In this document: positions 37,204 to 46,615 of the stretch, piece after piece | Layout of the letters: every line of letters begins with the position of its first letter | Position numbering within the stretch: the first letter of the stretch is position 1 | Assembly (NCBI RefSeq): GCF_014195655.1 | Contig: NZ_JACICD010000005.1 | Span: 248,001 to 312,000, forward strand | Length of the DNA: 64,000 bases | Direction of reading: 5' to 3' | Source of the DNA: Ancylobacter tetraedralis | Lineage (GTDB): Bacteria; Pseudomonadota; Alphaproteobacteria; Rhizobiales; Xanthobacteraceae | Notes under the pieces: model-generated | What the model was told of the DNA's origin: nothing | The model's input: only the letters and a program-made list of their open reading frames with translations | The model's database searches: none | Translations under genes and position numbers: made by a program

Positions 37204-37343
37204 CACTGAACAACGAAGGGAATGGGGACGGGCGAGGCAACGCACCGGAACGGGCGGTGCAGTATAGTCGAACATACGAGGCCGATCGCGTCCAAAGTTT
37301 GACCCCGGCCGCCACGCATCGCGGCCCGGGCCGCCAAAACGAC

Positions 37344-37375
37344 AAGGCCCGGTCCGCGCGGGCGGTCCGGGCCTT
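37344..37375 (-). terminator. Hairpin terminator after pal
   Basis: AAGGCCCGG and CCGGGCCTT form a stem extended by GC pairs with one T:T mismatch, about 40 bases beyond the pal stop on the minus strand. The tail is only two T residues after the stem, so termination may be partial and cpoB may still be reached. Confidence 0.6.
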
Positions 37376-37413
37376 GATATCGCGAGGCGTGCCGCCCGGC
37401 GCCGACGACCCCG

Positions 37414-37908
37414 TCAGGAGCCGGTGGAGTTCAGCACCGTGACCGCGCGCCGGTTCTGCGACCAGCAGGAAATGTCGTTACAGACCGCCACCGGGCGCTC
37501 CTTGCCGTAGGAGATGGTGCGCATGCGGTTGGCATCCACCCCGCGCCCGACCAGATAGTCGCGCACGCTCTGGGCCCGCCGGGCGCCGAGCGCGATGTTG
37601 TATTCGCGGGTGCCGCGCTCATCGGCATGGCCTTCGATGGTGAAGGTGTACTTGGCATAGTGGTTGAGCCACTGCGCCTGCTTGTCGAGCGTGGCCTGGG
37701 CCTGCGAGCTCAGGTCGCTCTGGTCGCTTTCGAAGAACACGCGATCGCCGACCGAGACGATGAATTCCTGCGGGCTGCCGGGAGGGGCAGAACCGAGCGC
37801 CTGACCGGCGCCATCCATCGGATTCTTGGCGCAGGCGGCCGCGAGCATAGCGAGGCCGACGATGAAGGCGACGCGCGCTCCGCCCAGCTGGCGCAACATA
37901 CGGATCAT
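37414..37908 (-). CDS. pal: Peptidoglycan-associated lipoprotein Pal
   Basis: 164 residues. The signal peptide ends in the lipobox LAAC (lipidated Cys at about 26). The OmpA-like peptidoglycan-binding domain follows (VFFESDQSDLSSQAQATLDK, then FTIEGHADERGTREYNIALG and the C-terminal RRAVTVLNS). It anchors the outer membrane to peptidoglycan as part of the Tol-Pal system. An ATG three codons later is an equally possible start. The two cysteines in VCNDISCWS near the C-terminus may form a disulfide. Confidence 0.95.
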   Translation of the reverse strand: MIRMLRQLGGARVAFIVGLAMLAAACAKNPMDGAGQALGSAPPGSPQEFIVSVGDRVFFESDQSDLSSQAQATLDKQAQWLNHYAKYTFTIEGHADERGTREYNIALGARRAQSVRDYLVGRGVDANRMRTISYGKERPVAVCNDISCWSQNRRAVTVLNSTGS

Positions 37909-37973
37909 AACCGCTGACTCCCAAAATTCCCTGATCGGGCCGCCCCGACCTAGCGTGCTTCACGTTAATGAAT

Positions 37974-37995
37974 GTTCCGTCTTGCTTTACGGAAC
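37974..37995. other. Inverted repeat in the tolB-pal gap
   Basis: GTTCCGT and ACGGAAC (perfect 7-base arms, 8-base loop) lie in the 157-base AT-richer gap between tolB and pal, on the upstream side of pal. No T-run follows on the minus strand. It may be a pal operator or leader hairpin. Confidence 0.35.
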
Positions 37996-38065
37996 CTTGA
38001 CCAAATGCGTCGATTTCGCGGCCGACACATCAACTGTTTCTTATGGTTAACGGTTCCCTACCGCG

Positions 38066-39424
38066 TCATGAACGCAGCGGCGACCAGGCGGGGTCGGAGG
38101 CATAGCTCGGCGTCGGCACGCGCTGCTCGTTATAGCCCGTGACGTCCACCGTATAGAGTTGGGGGCCCGCCGCGCCGCCGGGGTCGCGGAAGAACATGAT
38201 CACGCGGCCGTTCGGCGCGAAGGTCGGGCCTTCATTGTGGTAGCCCTCGGTGAGGATGCGCTCGCCCTGCCCGTCCGGACGCATGATGCCGATGGCGAAG
38301 CCGCTGCCGGTCTGCTTGGTGAAGGCGATGACGTCGCCGCGCGGCGACCAGACCGGGGTCGAATAGCGCCCCTGGCCGAAGGAAATGCGGTGCTGGTTCG
38401 ACCCGTCGGGGTTCATCACGTAGATCTGCTGGGTGCCGCCCCGGTCGCTCTCGAAGCAGATCTGCGTGCCATCGGGCGAGTAGCAAGGGGCGGTGTCGAT
38501 GGCCGGCGTATCGGTGAGGCGCGTCGTCGCCTTCGAGCGCAGGTCCATCACGAAGATATTGGCATTCGAGCCCTGCTGCAGGCTCAGGATCACCCGCTGC
38601 CCGTCCGGCGCGAAGCGCGGCGAGAAACTCATGTTGGGGAAATTGCCGACCACCTCGCGCTGGCCATTCTCGATATTGAGCAGATAGACGCGCGGCTCAC
38701 CCTTGCCGTAGCTCATATAGGTGATTTCCTGGCTCGTCGGCGAGAAGCGTGGCGTCAGCACGAGGTCGTCGCCGCGCGTGAGATAGGTCACGTTGGCGCC
38801 GTCCTGGTCCATGATCGCGAGGCGCTTGATGCGCTTCTCCTTCGGCCCGGACTCATCCACGAAGACGATGCGGGTGTCGAAATAGCCCTTCTCGCCGGTC
38901 AGGCGCTCATAAATGGCGTCGGCGATGATGTGGGCGACCCGGCGCCAGTTCTCCGGCTGGGTGAAATATTGCTGGCCGATGAGCTGCTGGCCGGCGAACA
39001 CGTCCCACAGGCGGAACTCGGCCTTCACGCGGCCATCGCCCTGGCGGGTCACGCGGCCCGTCACCAGCGCCTGCGCGTTGATCACGCGCCAGTCCTGGAA
39101 GCGCGGCGAGGCGTCCGGATTGGTGATCTTCTCCACGAAGGCCGCAGGGTCGATCGGGGCGAACAGGCCCGACCGGCGCAGGTCCGCGGAAATGATCTGC
39201 GAGACGCCCTTGCCCGCCTCGATATCCTGCGGGCTGCCGCCACCGACGAATTCGGAAATGGCGATGGGCAGCGGCTGGACGGTGCCCTGCGTCACGTCGA
39301 GCTTCAGCACGGCCGCGGCCGGCCGCGTCAGCAGCCCGACGCCGGCAAGCGCGCCCGCTCCGGTGATGAGACCGCGACGGCCGATGGGAAGACCCCCGAA
39401 ACCGGGGCGGATAAGCTCTGTCAT
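38066..39424 (-). CDS. tolB: Tol-Pal system beta-propeller protein TolB
   Basis: 452 residues from the ATG at 39424. The N-terminal signal carries a twin-arginine-like [14 protein letters not shown] (Arg16-Arg17) before the AAA cleavage region. The TolB N-terminal domain (about 40-160) is followed by WD40-like repeats, each with a PxFSPDG-type turn ([58 protein letters not shown]). It is periplasmic and shuttles between Pal and TolA. The gene lies within the tolQ-R-A-B-pal-cpoB order. Confidence 0.95.
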   Translation of the reverse strand: MTELIRPGFGGLPIGRRGLITGAGALAGVGLLTRPAAAVLKLDVTQGTVQPLPIAISEFVGGGSPQDIEAGKGVSQIISADLRRSGLFAPIDPAAFVEKITNPDASPRFQDWRVINAQALVTGRVTRQGDGRVKAEFRLWDVFAGQQLIGQQYFTQPENWRRVAHIIADAIYERLTGEKGYFDTRIVFVDESGPKEKRIKRLAIMDQDGANVTYLTRGDDLVLTPRFSPTSQEITYMSYGKGEPRVYLLNIENGQREVVGNFPNMSFSPRFAPDGQRVILSLQQGSNANIFVMDLRSKATTRLTDTPAIDTAPCYSPDGTQICFESDRGGTQQIYVMNPDGSNQHRISFGQGRYSTPVWSPRGDVIAFTKQTGSGFAIGIMRPDGQGERILTEGYHNEGPTFAPNGRVIMFFRDPGGAAGPQLYTVDVTGYNEQRVPTPSYASDPAWSPLRS

Positions 39425-39459
39425 GATGAATGTCTCAAAAGCAAATGCCGGGCCCCGGA

Positions 39460-40425
39460 TCAACCCCGTACCATTTCGCGGGGATCGAAAGTGACCTCGA
39501 TGTCCTTCCACGAGTCGTATTTCGCGGGGGACAGCATGTTGAAGGGCTGACCGCGGAAAATGGCGCGCATCGCGCTCTCGCGCGCCGCCATGAAGAACTG
39601 GCTCGTGCCCGACGTCAGCACCATCGGCGGACCCGAGAGCGTGCCGTCCGGATTGAGCCGCAGGCGCACCGTGACCACCAGTTCCTCGGGGTTCGAGGCG
39701 CCGGCGGGCGGGCTCCACAGCTGCATCAGCCGGGCGCGCAGGGCGTCGATCTCGGTCTGCGAGAGCGTCGAGGCGGTTCCGACCCGCGCGCCGAGCGCGG
39801 CGGTCGAGTTGATGGTGTCGCCCACCGCCGCCTGGCGCGTCGCGGTGCGCTTGTCGAGCAGCGCCGCGATCTCGTTCGGCTTGAACTCGCGCTGCTGGTC
39901 CTGCGGCGGCGTCTGCACCACCTTCGGGGGAATGTCCTTCGGCTTCTTCGGCGGCGCCGGGGCGGGCTTGGCCTGCGCCTGCTGCTCGGGCTTGGGCTCG
40001 TCCTTCTTGGGCTCGGGCGGCTTGGACGCGAGCGATTCGGCGGCCGATGGCGGCGTCGGCTCGGGCTTGGCTTGCGCCTGGGCCGCCGGGGGCTTCGGCT
40101 CGGGCTTGGCTTCCGCCGGAGGTGGCGGAGGCGGCGGCGCCGGCTCGTTGGCGGCCTTCACTTCCGGCTTGGCGTCGTCCACCTTGGCGTCGAGCTGTTC
40201 CGCGGGCTTGGGCGGCGCGACCTTCTCGACCACGGGCTTGGGCGCCTCGGCCTTCGGCGCATCCTTCTTCCCCGCCATCATCTGGCTCATCTCCGCATCG
40301 GAGATGATGTCGACCGGCATGGATTCCTGCATCGGCTCGAATGGGCGCGCCGAAGAGAAGGACACCAGCATGAAGCCGATGATTCCAGCGTGAAGGACAG
40401 CCGACGAGACGAGGCCCGCGCGCAT
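39460..40425 (-). CDS. tolA: TolA/TonB-type energy transducer of the Tol-Pal system
   Basis: 321 residues. One N-terminal membrane helix ([17 protein letters not shown]) is followed by a long Ala/Lys/Pro/Glu-rich periplasmic arm (about 45-195, with a run of seven prolines near 95) and a compact C-terminal domain (about 220-321; [20 protein letters not shown]) that contacts TolB and Pal. It transmits the proton-driven force of TolQR to the outer membrane. It lies 5 bases from tolR. Confidence 0.93.
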   Translation of the reverse strand: MRAGLVSSAVLHAGIIGFMLVSFSSARPFEPMQESMPVDIISDAEMSQMMAGKKDAPKAEAPKPVVEKVAPPKPAEQLDAKVDDAKPEVKAANEPAPPPPPPPAEAKPEPKPPAAQAQAKPEPTPPSAAESLASKPPEPKKDEPKPEQQAQAKPAPAPPKKPKDIPPKVVQTPPQDQQREFKPNEIAALLDKRTATRQAAVGDTINSTAALGARVGTASTLSQTEIDALRARLMQLWSPPAGASNPEELVVTVRLRLNPDGTLSGPPMVLTSGTSQFFMAARESAMRAIFRGQPFNMLSPAKYDSWKDIEVTFDPREMVRG

Positions 40426-40430
40426 GACGC

Positions 40431-40895
40431 TCAGTTCCCCTGTTCGACTTCGGAAACGAGGGCGACGCGCTTGAACCCGGCACCCGACAGACGGCCCATC
40501 ACCTTCATGACGGTACCATAGTCCACCGTCTTGTCGCCGCGCACGAAAATCCGCTCGTCATAGCCGGCCTTGGCGATCGCCTGCAGCTTCGGCACGAGTT
40601 CGTCGAACTGGATTTCGGTGTCCTGAATGAAGACCTGCCCCTGATTGTTGATCGAGATCACCAGCGGCTGGTGATCCTGAGACACCGCCTGCGCCTGCGT
40701 CTGCGGCAGGTCGAGCGGCACGCCGACCGTGAGCATGGGCGCCGCGACCATGAAGATGATCAGCAGCACCAGCATCACGTCGACCATCGGCGTGACGTTG
40801 ATTTCCGCCATGACGGCAGCACCGCCGCGCCGACGCGAGCGCCGCGACGACCGTCCGGCCCCGCCGCCTCCACCGCCTCCCGAGGACATCCCCAT
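40431..40895 (-). CDS. tolR: TolR (ExbD/TolR family biopolymer transport protein)
   Basis: 154 residues. A Gly-rich then Arg-rich leader precedes [25 protein letters not shown], in which the Asp of VDVMLVLL is the proton-carrying residue. The C-terminal periplasmic domain contains [17 protein letters not shown]. It works with TolQ as the inner-membrane ion-driven motor. The Gly/Arg start is longer than in E. coli TolR but common in this group. Confidence 0.95.
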   Translation of the reverse strand: MGMSSGGGGGGGAGRSSRRSRRRGGAAVMAEINVTPMVDVMLVLLIIFMVAAPMLTVGVPLDLPQTQAQAVSQDHQPLVISINNQGQVFIQDTEIQFDELVPKLQAIAKAGYDERIFVRGDKTVDYGTVMKVMGRLSGAGFKRVALVSEVEQGN

Positions 40896-40901
40896 CGCGC
40901 G

Positions 40902-41615
40902 TCAGCCCCGCTCGTCGATCTGCCGCGACAGGATGGCCGAGAACTCGTCCGCGAAGCCTTCCAGCCTCAGTGCCTGCCTGTTCACCTGGGAAATGAACTT
41001 GTTATAGAAAATCGTCGCGGGGATGGCCGCGAAGAGGCCGATTGCTGTCGCGAAAAGGGCTTCGGCGATACCGGGCGCCACAACCGCGAGGCTGGTGTTC
41101 TTGGACGCGGCGATCGACTGGAAGCTGGTCATGATGCCGATGACCGTGCCCAGCAGGCCGATGAACGGACCCGCCGAGCCCACCGTCGCCAGCACCAGCA
41201 ACCGGTTCTCCAGCCGCTCCACCTCGCGGGCGATGGTCACGTCCATCACCTTGTCCAGCCGCTGCGTCAGGCCGGCGAAGGAGCGCGCGCCCCCCTCATA
41301 GGAGCGCTTCCACTCGCGCATCGCCGCCACGAAGATGGCCGCCATGGCGTGGTTCGGGCGGGAGGACAGCGAGCGATAGAGTTCCTCAAGGCTCTGCCCC
41401 GACCAGAAGGTCGCCTCGAAGCGGTCCATCTGGCGCTTCATGCGCTGGAACAGGATCGTCTTGTCGATGATGATCGCCCACACCCAGACCGAGGCCAGGA
41501 TGAGCCCGACCATGATGATCTTCACGAAGATGCTGGCCTGGAGGAACAGCCCGATCAGCGAAAGGTCGCCGGCGGGGGCTGCCATGGCCGTTTGCGCCAC
41601 ATCGGCAGGATTCAT
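40902..41615 (-). CDS. tolQ: TolQ (MotA/TolQ/ExbB proton channel)
   Basis: 237 residues, first gene of the tolQRAB unit. Three membrane helices are present with the family signature ESTVGSAGPFIGLLGTVIGIM-like region (here VGSAGPFIGLLGTVIGIMTS) and IAEALFATAIGLFAAIPATIFYN. It forms the pentameric channel around TolR. The 285-base gap upstream carries the likely promoter, a palindrome ACCGTCCGGACGGT (41649-41662) and a CtrA-like motif. Confidence 0.95.
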   Translation of the reverse strand: MNPADVAQTAMAAPAGDLSLIGLFLQASIFVKIIMVGLILASVWVWAIIIDKTILFQRMKRQMDRFEATFWSGQSLEELYRSLSSRPNHAMAAIFVAAMREWKRSYEGGARSFAGLTQRLDKVMDVTIAREVERLENRLLVLATVGSAGPFIGLLGTVIGIMTSFQSIAASKNTSLAVVAPGIAEALFATAIGLFAAIPATIFYNKFISQVNRQALRLEGFADEFSAILSRQIDERG

Positions 41616-41833
41616 GTGATCTCTTTAACCTCAGAACAAGGACCGGCCACCGTCCGGACGGTCAGCCGGAACGCACGATGCGCAACGCCCTTCGACGGAA
41701 CCGCCCCTTCGGCGGAACGAACCGGCAAGATGCCGATTCCATCCGCTGAATCCTCAGCCCGTGTTCGACGGCGAATCCGCCGAAACTAGGGCGCACAAGG
41801 GCTTGCGCCAGCCAGATTAAGCGACCGATAGGG

Positions 41834-41848
41834 TTAATGCCGGGTTAG
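41834..41848. promoter_or_regulatory. Near-consensus CtrA site upstream of tolQ
   Basis: TTAA-N7-TTAG lies 219 bases before the tolQ start and differs from the CtrA consensus TTAA-N7-TTAA by one base. Tol-Pal acts in cell division, so cell-cycle control is reasonable, but a single near match is weak evidence. Confidence 0.25.
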
Positions 41849-41900
41849 CGTTGCCGCAACGCAACAGCGATAGGCCGCTCCTGCGACAGCCGTGAGAAAC

Positions 41901-42410
41901 TCACGGCCTTCCCGGATGATCCAGCGCGGCCTTCATCGCCGTTCGCAGCGCATCGGGAATACGCCGCGCGCGTCCCTGCGAGACGAAGGCGACCTTCACC
42001 TGCCCCACCACCAGGAGTTCGTCGCGGCGCATCACCTTCTGCGTCAGCGTGATCGAGGCGCCGGCCACCTCGCTGGGGCTGGTGTGAACTTCCAGCACAT
42101 CGTCGATACGGGCGGGGCGCAGGAACTGCAGCTCCATCGAGCGCACAACGAAGGCAAAGCCGGGCGCCTCGGCCAGCGCCTCGCCGAACAGGTCGCCCTG
42201 CACCACGCCGATGAGGCGCAGGTTGTCCGAGCGCGCGCGCTCCATGAACTTGAGGTAATTGGCGTGATAGACGATGCCGGAGAAGTCGGTGTCCTCGTAA
42301 TAGACCCGCACGGGCAGCACATGCCCGCCCGGCACCAGCCGGCCGGCAAGGTGCAGATAGGGATCCGACTTCAGGGCTTCAGGGGTAAAGGGATCGGGGC
42401 GCTCGCTCAT
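41901..42410 (-). CDS. ybgC: Tol-Pal-associated acyl-CoA thioesterase YbgC
   Basis: 169 residues from the ATG at 42410. The hot-dog fold signature VRVYYEDTDFSGIVYHANYLKFMERAR contains the catalytic Asp and the YHANY tyrosine and histidine. The first ~30 residues are a variable extension. Such enzymes hydrolyse short- or long-chain acyl-CoA and often precede tolQ. The role in envelope maintenance is not settled in the family. Confidence 0.92.
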   Translation of the reverse strand: MSERPDPFTPEALKSDPYLHLAGRLVPGGHVLPVRVYYEDTDFSGIVYHANYLKFMERARSDNLRLIGVVQGDLFGEALAEAPGFAFVVRSMELQFLRPARIDDVLEVHTSPSEVAGASITLTQKVMRRDELLVVGQVKVAFVSQGRARRIPDALRTAMKAALDHPGRP

Positions 42411-42533
42411 GGCGCCCTCATAAACGAGACCGCGCCCTTTGTGAACAAAGGACGCGGCCGGGTCGACCATCGGAGGGAGGCTGGATCAGGGGGCGGATCG
42501 CCCCCCTCACGGGTCAAGGCGTTCGGCTTCCGG

Positions 42534-42965
42534 TCAGTTCTGCTTCCAGTCCTGCGGCTGCTCGGGAGCGGGCGCCGGCGAGGGCGCGGGACGGTTGCGG
42601 CGATCGGCCATGAACTGGTCGAACTCAGCCTTGTCCTTGGCCTGGCGCAGACGATCAAGGAAGCCCTTGAACTCCTGCTGCTCGTCCTCGAGACGGCGCA
42701 GCGTCTCCTCGCGATACTCGTCGAAGGCGCGGTTGCCGCTGGAGGGGAACCCGCGGAACCGTCCGCCAAAGGCGTTGCGCACCGCTTCCGCGCCTTCTTC
42801 CTGCCAGCGGCCGAAGCCGCGACGCTTGCCACAAAACATTCGTCCACTCCCTATCGAGAAAGCCAGGATCGCCAGTCCCAGGGGCCACCAGGCCATGAAG
42901 CCGAGGACCGTGAGCGCGATCCAGGCGGGCTTGCCGTAACTGTCGAGCTTTTGAGCGAGCTCCAT
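42534..42965 (-). CDS. DUF2852 family membrane protein
   Basis: 143 residues from the ATG at 42965, with AGGAACGG upstream (the frame is open for 16 more codons). One hydrophobic segment (about 14-38, AWIALTVLGFMAWWPLGLAILAF) is followed by a charged coiled-coil helix (FDEYREETLRRLEDEQQEFKG) and a Pro-rich tail. DUF2852 proteins are typical of Rhizobiales and Rhodobacterales, and no function is known. A near-consensus promoter lies 40-65 bases upstream. Confidence 0.85.
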   Translation of the reverse strand: MELAQKLDSYGKPAWIALTVLGFMAWWPLGLAILAFSIGSGRMFCGKRRGFGRWQEEGAEAVRNAFGGRFRGFPSSGNRAFDEYREETLRRLEDEQQEFKGFLDRLRQAKDKAEFDQFMADRRNRPAPSPAPAPEQPQDWKQN

Positions 42966-43002
42966 GGCATCCGTTCCTGGGTTAATGTTAATCACATTCA
43001 CA

Positions 43003-43031
43003 TAGGTAGGCACGCTGGGTCAGATTGTCAA
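43003..43031 (-). promoter_or_regulatory. Sigma-70 promoter of the DUF2852 gene
   Basis: On the minus strand TTGACA (43031-43026) and TACCTA (43008-43003) are exactly 17 bases apart, giving a start near 42996 and a leader of about 30 bases to the ATG at 42965. Confidence 0.7.
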
Positions 43032-43131
43032 GGATCGTTACATTGAAATCCTTTTGTGGCGGATCCGGCCGGCTTTGCCGCGAGCCGAGACTGCAAACCC
43101 GGACGAGGCGCCCGTGCCGGGCCGCTCCCGG

Positions 43132-43767
43132 TCAGTTGCCGGGCGCGCCGAGGCCCCGGAGATATACCAGGAATGCGGCCTCAAGCAGGTCTTCCGGTGG
43201 CATGGGCAATTTGCGGCGGGAGCCGTCGGAGCGGCCGAACAGCGAGGCGACGCCATGCGCCAGCGCCCAGGTGTGCAGCGCCACCATCAGCGCGGGCGGC
43301 CGTCCCGCCGCCGGCATGGACGCGACCACCACTTCCGCCGCCTCGCGCAGCACGCCGAAGGCGCGCTGGCCGGCCTGGTCGAGCGCGGGATGCGCCTCGG
43401 TCGACAGGCCGGTCTCGAACATGGCGACATATTCCGCCGGATTGCCCCGCGCGAAATCGAGATAGGCCCGCCCCATGCGTTCATAGGCTTCCACCGGCGT
43501 CGGTCGGCCCTCGTTCCACCCCGCCTGCAGCGCCTTGGTGAAGCGCTCGAAACCCTCCGCCGCCACGGCGGCGATGAGTTCGTCGCGGTCGCGGAAATGG
43601 CGATAGGGCGCGGCCGGGCTCACCCCGGCCCGGCGCGCCGCCTCGGCGAAGGTGGCGCCGGCAGTGCCCTTCTCCGCGATCAGTTCGAGCGCCGCCTTCA
43701 TCAGCGCTTCCCGGAGGTTGCCGTGATGATAGCCGCGGGATTCGCCGCCGTTCTTGGTCCAGCTCAT
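43132..43767 (-). CDS. TetR/AcrR family transcriptional regulator with WHG-type C-terminal domain
   Basis: 211 residues. The N-terminal TetR helix-turn-helix (HHGNLREALMKAALELIAEKG, then [19 protein letters not shown]) is clear. The C-terminal ligand domain with the LHTWALAHGVASLFGR stretch matches the WHG subgroup. The target is unknown: neither the convergently arranged neighbour nor ruvB suggests a regulon, and no divergent gene faces it. Confidence 0.85.
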   Translation of the reverse strand: MSWTKNGGESRGYHHGNLREALMKAALELIAEKGTAGATFAEAARRAGVSPAAPYRHFRDRDELIAAVAAEGFERFTKALQAGWNEGRPTPVEAYERMGRAYLDFARGNPAEYVAMFETGLSTEAHPALDQAGQRAFGVLREAAEVVVASMPAAGRPPALMVALHTWALAHGVASLFGRSDGSRRKLPMPPEDLLEAAFLVYLRGLGAPGN

Positions 43768-43819
43768 GTGAAAGGGGCTTACATCACGGGGGGTGGAACG
43801 TCGAGCGATGTCGCGAGAC

Positions 43820-43837
43820 CTCTCCCGCCGGGGAGAG
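43820..43837. repeat. Single REP-like palindrome
   Basis: CTCTCCC-gcc-GGGGAGAG, the same family as at 7480, 29799 and 50031, sits in the 79-base gap beyond the ruvB stop and upstream of the TetR gene. Confidence 0.7.
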
Positions 43838-43846
43838 CGGGCGGCG

Positions 43847-44881
43847 CTACTCGCCCTCGTCGAACAGCGGCATCGGACTGGTGCTCGGCGGTGCGGCGAG
43901 GCCGAGATGCTTGAAGGCGTGGGCGGTGAGCATGCGCCCGCGCGGGGTGCGCTGGATGAAGCCCTGCTGCACGAGATAGGGCTCTATGATCTCCTCGATC
44001 GCGTCGCGCGGCTCGGAGAGCGCGGCGGCGATGGTCTCCACACCCACCGGCCCGCCGCCATAATTCATGGCGATCACCGTGAGGTAGCGCCGGTCCATCT
44101 GGTCGAGGCCGGAACTGTCGACCTCCAGATGCGACAGCGCGTGGTCGGCCGCCGCGCGGTCGATGACCTCCTTGCCGGCCACGAGGGCGAAGTCGCGCAC
44201 CCGGCGCAGCAAGCGGCCGGCAATGCGCGGCGTGCCGCGCGCGCGCCGCGCGATCTCGCGCGCGCCGTCCTTGGAGATGGGAATGCCCAGCACCCGGGCG
44301 CCGCGCGTGACCACCAGTTCCAGCTCGTCGATCGTGTAGAAATTCAGCCGGATCGGGATGCCGAAACGGTCGCGCAGCGGCGTGGTCAGCAGGCCTGAGC
44401 GCGTCGTCGCGCCGACCAGCGTGAATTTGGACAGCTGGATCTTCACCGAGCGCGCCGCTGGCCCCTCGCCGATGATGAGGTCCAGCTCGTAATCCTCCAT
44501 CGCGGGATAGAGGATCTCCTCCACCGCCGGGTTGAGGCGGTGGATCTCGTCGATGAACAGCACGTCGCGTTCTTCGAGATTGGTCAGCAGCGCCGCCAGA
44601 TCGCCCGCCTTGGCGATGACCGGGCCGGAGGTGGAGCGGAAGCCGACACCCAGTTCGCGCGCCACGATCTGCGCCAGCGTGGTCTTGCCCAGCCCCGGCG
44701 GGCCGACGAACAGCACATGGTCCAGCGCCTCGCCGCGCGCCTTCGCGGCCTGGATGAACACGCGCAGATTGGCGCGCGCCTGCTCCTGCCCGACGAATTC
44801 GACCAGATTCTGCGGCCGCAGCGACGCTTCCGTGGGATCGTCCACGCGCTTGTCCGGAGTGACCAGGCGCTTCGTCGTCAT
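43847..44881 (-). CDS. ruvB: Holliday junction branch migration helicase RuvB
   Basis: 344 residues from the ATG at 44881. The opening [20 protein letters not shown], Walker [11 protein letters not shown], Walker [11 protein letters not shown], sensor region [20 protein letters not shown] and the C-terminal winged helix ([19 protein letters not shown]) are complete. It forms the hexameric motor that drives branch migration with RuvA. The start overlaps the stop of the small membrane protein gene by 4 bases. Confidence 0.97.
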   Translation of the reverse strand: MTTKRLVTPDKRVDDPTEASLRPQNLVEFVGQEQARANLRVFIQAAKARGEALDHVLFVGPPGLGKTTLAQIVARELGVGFRSTSGPVIAKAGDLAALLTNLEERDVLFIDEIHRLNPAVEEILYPAMEDYELDLIIGEGPAARSVKIQLSKFTLVGATTRSGLLTTPLRDRFGIPIRLNFYTIDELELVVTRGARVLGIPISKDGAREIARRARGTPRIAGRLLRRVRDFALVAGKEVIDRAAADHALSHLEVDSSGLDQMDRRYLTVIAMNYGGGPVGVETIAAALSEPRDAIEEIIEPYLVQQGFIQRTPRGRMLTAHAFKHLGLAAPPSTSPMPLFDEGE

Positions 44882-45312
44882 CGCGCGGCCCCGCGCGAGG
44901 GGAACACCCCGCCCACCAGCAGCACGCCGGTCACGAAGGCGATGATCGCCGCGAAGATGGCGCCGAGCAGCAGCGCGCGCTGCTGGAACAGGGCGCGGTA
45001 TTCGTGGAAGTCGATCGACAGCGCGATGACGGCAAGCGGCAGCAGCGCGACGATGATCACGGCGGCGAGCACCGTGAGCCGCGCCCGCGGCGTGAAGGAC
45101 AGCGCGAAGGCGGCGACCCCGGCCGCGATACCGCCGGGCACCACCGCGATCGCCGCATAATAGGCCGAGGTCGCGCTGTGCATCAGCCGCTCGGTCACCA
45201 GCACCGCGAGGATGGCCGCGCCATAGGCGAGGATGATGGCGGGCACGCGCGCGGGCCACGGCCAGGGCGGACTTTCATGGCCAGCGCGCGCAGTGATGAA
45301 GCGCAGCATCAT
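44878..45312 (-). CDS. Small membrane protein coupled between ruvA and ruvB
   Basis: 144 residues with four predicted membrane segments ([76 protein letters not shown]). It overlaps ruvA and ruvB by 4 bases at each end, so it is translated as part of the ruv operon. I recognise no family. Its position inside a DNA-repair operon probably reflects coupling in expression and does not prove a role in recombination. Confidence 0.75.
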   Translation of the reverse strand: MMLRFITARAGHESPPWPWPARVPAIILAYGAAILAVLVTERLMHSATSAYYAAIAVVPGGIAAGVAAFALSFTPRARLTVLAAVIIVALLPLAVIALSIDFHEYRALFQQRALLLGAIFAAIIAFVTGVLLVGGVFPSRGAAR

Positions 45313-45926
45313 TTCGCCAGCTCCCGCAGGCCGAGGCGGATCAGCCGGGCCGTGTCCGCCCCCTCCCCGGCCTCGCGCAGCGCGGCCGCCACGGCAACGC
45401 TCGCCTGCAGCTGCGCATAGCCGAGATTGACCAGCGCCGAGACCGCATCGGCCACCGGCGCGGGGGCGCTGCGATCCTCGATCGAGCCGGCGAGCCCGGC
45501 CACCATGGGATCGACGCTGGCGAAGCCCGGCGCCTTGTCCTTCAGCTCGATGACGATGCGGGCGGCGACCTTGGGCCCCACTCCGTTCGCCCGCGCCACC
45601 ATCGCCTTGTCGCCCACCGCCACCGCATTGGCGAGCTCGCCCGGCGAGAGGATGGACAAGACGTTGAGCGCCACCTTGGTGCCGACGCCCTGCACGTTGA
45701 GAAGCAGCATGAACCAGCTCTTCTCGGCCGGCGAGGCGAAGCCGTAGAGGCGGATCATGTCCTCGCGCACGAAGGTCTCGATGAACAGCGTCGCCGCCTC
45801 GCCAATGCCGGGCAGCGCCTGCAGCGTGCGGCCCGAGCAGTGCACGAGATAACCCACGCCCTGCACGTCGAGGATGACGTGATCCTCGCCGTAGCTGTCC
45901 ACCACGCCCCTGAGTTTTCCGATCAT
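45309..45926 (-). CDS. ruvA: Holliday junction DNA helicase subunit RuvA
   Basis: 205 residues from the ATG at 45926. Domain I ([25 protein letters not shown]), the helix-hairpin-helix domain II ([14 protein letters not shown] and [19 protein letters not shown]) and the RuvB-contacting domain III ([13 protein letters not shown]) are all present. The tetramer binds the junction and loads RuvB. It lies 13 bases after ruvC. Confidence 0.96.
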   Translation of the reverse strand: MIGKLRGVVDSYGEDHVILDVQGVGYLVHCSGRTLQALPGIGEAATLFIETFVREDMIRLYGFASPAEKSWFMLLLNVQGVGTKVALNVLSILSPGELANAVAVGDKAMVARANGVGPKVAARIVIELKDKAPGFASVDPMVAGLAGSIEDRSAPAPVADAVSALVNLGYAQLQASVAVAAALREAGEGADTARLIRLGLRELAK

Positions 45927-45939
45927 GTCCCGCTGCCGA

Positions 45940-46455
45940 TCACTGCGCGGCCACCCGTGCCTTGAGCGCCGCCATGCCGCGATGCTGCGCGTGGGTGACG
46001 GCCACCGCAAGGGCGTCCGCCGCGTCGTCCGTCTCGAAATCGGCCTGCGGCAGCAGAACCTTCATCATCATGCGGATCTGCCCCTTCTCCGCTCGCCCGG
46101 CACCGACCACGGTCTTCTTCACCAGCAGCGCGGCATATTCGGAGACCGGCACCCCGACCATGGCGGGGGTGAGCATCACCACCCCGCGCGCCTGGCCGAG
46201 CTTCAGCGTCGAGGCGGGGTTCATGTTGACGAAGGTTTCCTCCACCGCGGCTTCGTCTGGCGCGTGGGTGCGCAGCACCTTGGCGAGTTCCGCATGCAGG
46301 AAGGCCAGCCGCACCGCCAGCGCCGCGTCCTCCGGCGGCTTCACCGTGCCGCAGGCGACGAAGGTCAGCCGCGTGCCGAGGGTGTCGATCACCCCCCAGC
46401 CGGTGCGGCGGAGGCCGGGATCGAGCCCGAGAATGCGAATCGCGGTTGCAGCCAT
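45940..46455 (-). CDS. ruvC: Crossover junction endodeoxyribonuclease RuvC
   Basis: 171 residues. The RNase H-like fold opens with [16 protein letters not shown] (first catalytic Asp). The other acidic residues appear in AAVEETFVN and in the C-terminal [15 protein letters not shown]. It resolves Holliday junctions as a dimer. First gene of the ruvC-ruvA-x-ruvB unit. Confidence 0.96.
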   Translation of the reverse strand: MAATAIRILGLDPGLRRTGWGVIDTLGTRLTFVACGTVKPPEDAALAVRLAFLHAELAKVLRTHAPDEAAVEETFVNMNPASTLKLGQARGVVMLTPAMVGVPVSEYAALLVKKTVVGAGRAEKGQIRMMMKVLLPQADFETDDAADALAVAVTHAQHRGMAALKARVAAQ

Positions 46456-46615
46456 GGCCTAGGGCGTACCCGAACAAAGGACGAACGTGAAGGCCGCGCG
46501 CCGGCATCGGCGTTCCGCCTCGCCCACAGGGTTAACGCTTCGTGAAGGCTGGGTCCCTTCCCGCCATGACGCGATCGGCCATGTGCCGGGCGCGCTGGCG
46601 CGGTCGCCGCAGTGC

